A stretch of 14,858 bases of DNA. Origin: Pseudomonadota bacterium. Its GTDB lineage: Bacteria; Pseudomonadota; Alphaproteobacteria; Caulobacterales; Caulobacteraceae. The stretch lies in the NCBI GenBank assembly GCA_023445705.1, contig JAEXKM010000242.1:1-14858 (forward strand), written 5' to 3'. Both the position numbers and the translations under genes were made by a program. This document shows positions 13,928-14,858 of this stretch, piece by piece. Below the pieces are notes generated by a model, which made no database searches, was not told the origin of the DNA, and saw only the letters and a program-made list of their open reading frames with translations. Numbering within the stretch: the stretch's first letter is position 1; each line of letters begins with the position of its first letter.

Positions 13928-14524
13928 ATGGGGCTGAATCCGGACTCACGCGCGCGCTTCAACCTTGAGCGAGCCTCCGTGCTCGTGCTCGAAAACTCGG
14001 GCATGGGGATGAGCATTCTCGTGCAGATCCTCACCGGCTTCGGCGCGAAGGCGCTGCACCGCTGCGAGAGCGTAGCCGAGGCGCAGGACGTCATCGGCAA
14101 GGTCGAGCTCGATCTCGTCATCTGCGATGCGATGGGCGGGGAAGGCTATGAGTTCATCAAGTGGCTGCGCGCCAGCAAGATCGAGCCCAATCGCTATGCG
14201 CCGGTGCTGCTGATCGCCGGTCACACGCCGAGCCACGCCGTGGAGAAGGCGCGTGACTGCGGCGCCCACTTCATCATGGCCAAGCCGCTGACGCCGATCG
14301 CGGTCCTTGAGCGCATTCTCTGGATCGCTCGGGAGGGACGTCGGTTCGTGGAGTGCGACACCTATGTGGGGCCGGACCGGCGGTTCAAGAACGCGGGCGT
14401 GCCAGCCGGCATGGTCGGCCGCCGGCGGGACGACCTGCAGGGCGACCTTGGTGAGGCGCAGAGCCCCAACATGGATCAGGACGTCATCGACACCATGGTC
14501 AAGACGAGGCGAGTTGAACTATGA
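13928..14524 (+). CDS. CheY-like response regulator with GPDRR tail
   Basis: The 198-residue protein is a receiver domain (about 16-135) with a short tail and no DNA-binding domain. Phospho-acceptor Asp67 is in LVICDAMGGEGYEF, switch Thr100 in AGHTPSH, and Lys119 in MAKPLTP. The acidic pocket has Glu22 followed by Asn23 where two acidic residues are usual. The tail bears YVGPDRRFK at 146-154 and GRRRDD at 164-169, a basic pattern I recall from several alphaproteobacterial single-domain regulators. I chose ATG 13928, preceded by GGAAGAG; longer frames reach into the MDR gene. Its stop overlaps the next ATG (ATGA), so the two are coupled. Signalling through protein contacts, perhaps in chemotaxis or development, is inferred. 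Confidence 0.88.
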   Translation: MGLNPDSRARFNLERASVLVLENSGMGMSILVQILTGFGAKALHRCESVAEAQDVIGKVELDLVICDAMGGEGYEFIKWLRASKIEPNRYAPVLLIAGHTPSHAVEKARDCGAHFIMAKPLTPIAVLERILWIAREGRRFVECDTYVGPDRRFKNAGVPAGMVGRRRDDLQGDLGEAQSPNMDQDVIDTMVKTRRVEL

Positions 14525-14858
14525 GCGCAGTGAAGATCTTCACGCCGCCGGTGCGGCTGGCCAAGCTTCTGCGCGCCCCCGGCGGCTTGCCCGTGGCCGA
14601 TGCGGTCCAGCGGGCCGGCGCCGGGCTGGAGAGCCTGAAGGACGAGTGCGCCGCCGAGCTCCAGGCGACGCTGGACAGGGCCGAGGCCTGCGCGGCCCGC
14701 GCAAAGGGCCTTTATGACCCCGCAGCGGCGGCCGAACTGTACGAGATCGTCTCCAAGCCGATCGGCGTCGGCAGCGTTTGCGGGCTCGAGGCCGCCGATA
14801 CGGTGCTGATCAGCCTGTCCGACCTCGTCGACTACCTGAAGGGCCGGCAATGCTGGGA
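14521..14858 (+). CDS. CheE-like helical protein, 3' end outside window
   Basis: The frame opens at an ATG overlapping the receiver gene stop (ATGA) and runs 112 codons to the window edge with no stop. KIFTPPVRLAKLLRAPGG at 5-22 opens a mostly helical protein; LYDPAAAAELYEIVSKPIGVGSVCGLEAADTVLISLSDLVDYL spans about 64-106. The pattern (short N-terminus, RLAKLLRxPGG, two long helices, SLSDLVDYL) resembles what is annotated as CheE in Caulobacter-type genomes, whose role is poorly defined. Coupling to a CheY-like gene supports a signalling partner. The name is tentative. Confidence 0.65.
   Translation, partial: MSAVKIFTPPVRLAKLLRAPGGLPVADAVQRAGAGLESLKDECAAELQATLDRAEACAARAKGLYDPAAAAELYEIVSKPIGVGSVCGLEAADTVLISLSDLVDYLKGRQCW

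Overview
This is a GC-rich chromosomal window that reads as an alphaproteobacterium, most likely Caulobacteraceae (Caulobacter or Phenylobacterium-like). The grounds are the codon usage, a Caulobacterales-style intergenic repeat at 4793-4857, and a response regulator followed by a CheE-like protein at the right edge. I identified 16 protein-coding genes, two of them cut by the window edges. I saw no RNA genes, insertion sequences, phage genes or CRISPR arrays. No stretch longer than about 205 bases lacks a gene.

Left region (1-4786), two divergent transcription units. Leftward: a lipocalin/CrtC-like protein of unknown function (786-1868), then an alpha/beta hydrolase (768 to beyond position 1). 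Rightward: a cytochrome P450 (2049-3329), an APH-fold small-molecule kinase (3348-4370) and a 139-residue protein overlapping the kinase by ATGA (4367-4786). The P450, kinase and small protein look like one pathway module. By analogy with LvaA/LvaB and the ACAD10/11 kinase domains, the kinase may phosphorylate a hydroxylated acyl substrate so that the hydroxyl can later be eliminated. This is the best candidate in the window for an undescribed pathway.

Middle region (4787-9455). An intergenic repeat precedes an argE-type M20 deacetylase (4949-6130), which meets a family 2 glycosyltransferase tail to tail (6090-7139). The glycosyltransferase diverges by only 30 bp from rfbC (dTDP-rhamnose synthesis), which is followed by tesB (acyl-CoA thioesterase II). 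tesB runs tail to tail into an AraC-family regulator.

Right region (9456-14858). A short-chain dehydrogenase diverges from the AraC gene. A DUF1810 gene converges on it, and the two share the CTAG bases of their stop codons. Next comes a pair in the SCP-x thiolase / DUF35 arrangement: an OB-fold protein whose zinc ribbon has lost three of four cysteines, and a thiolase-like protein whose usual catalytic cysteine position appears to be glycine. They end in three consecutive inverted repeats. A zinc-free MDR oxidoreductase faces them, with a TetR-type operator-like palindrome in its promoter region. Last are a CheY-like receiver protein and a partial CheE-like protein.

The recurring theme is oxidation and turnover of lipid-like or terpenoid/steroid-like acids: P450, kinase, thioesterase, SDR, thiolase-like/DUF35 and MDR. 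It is mixed with ordinary housekeeping genes. Family names come from motifs read by eye; no database search was possible.
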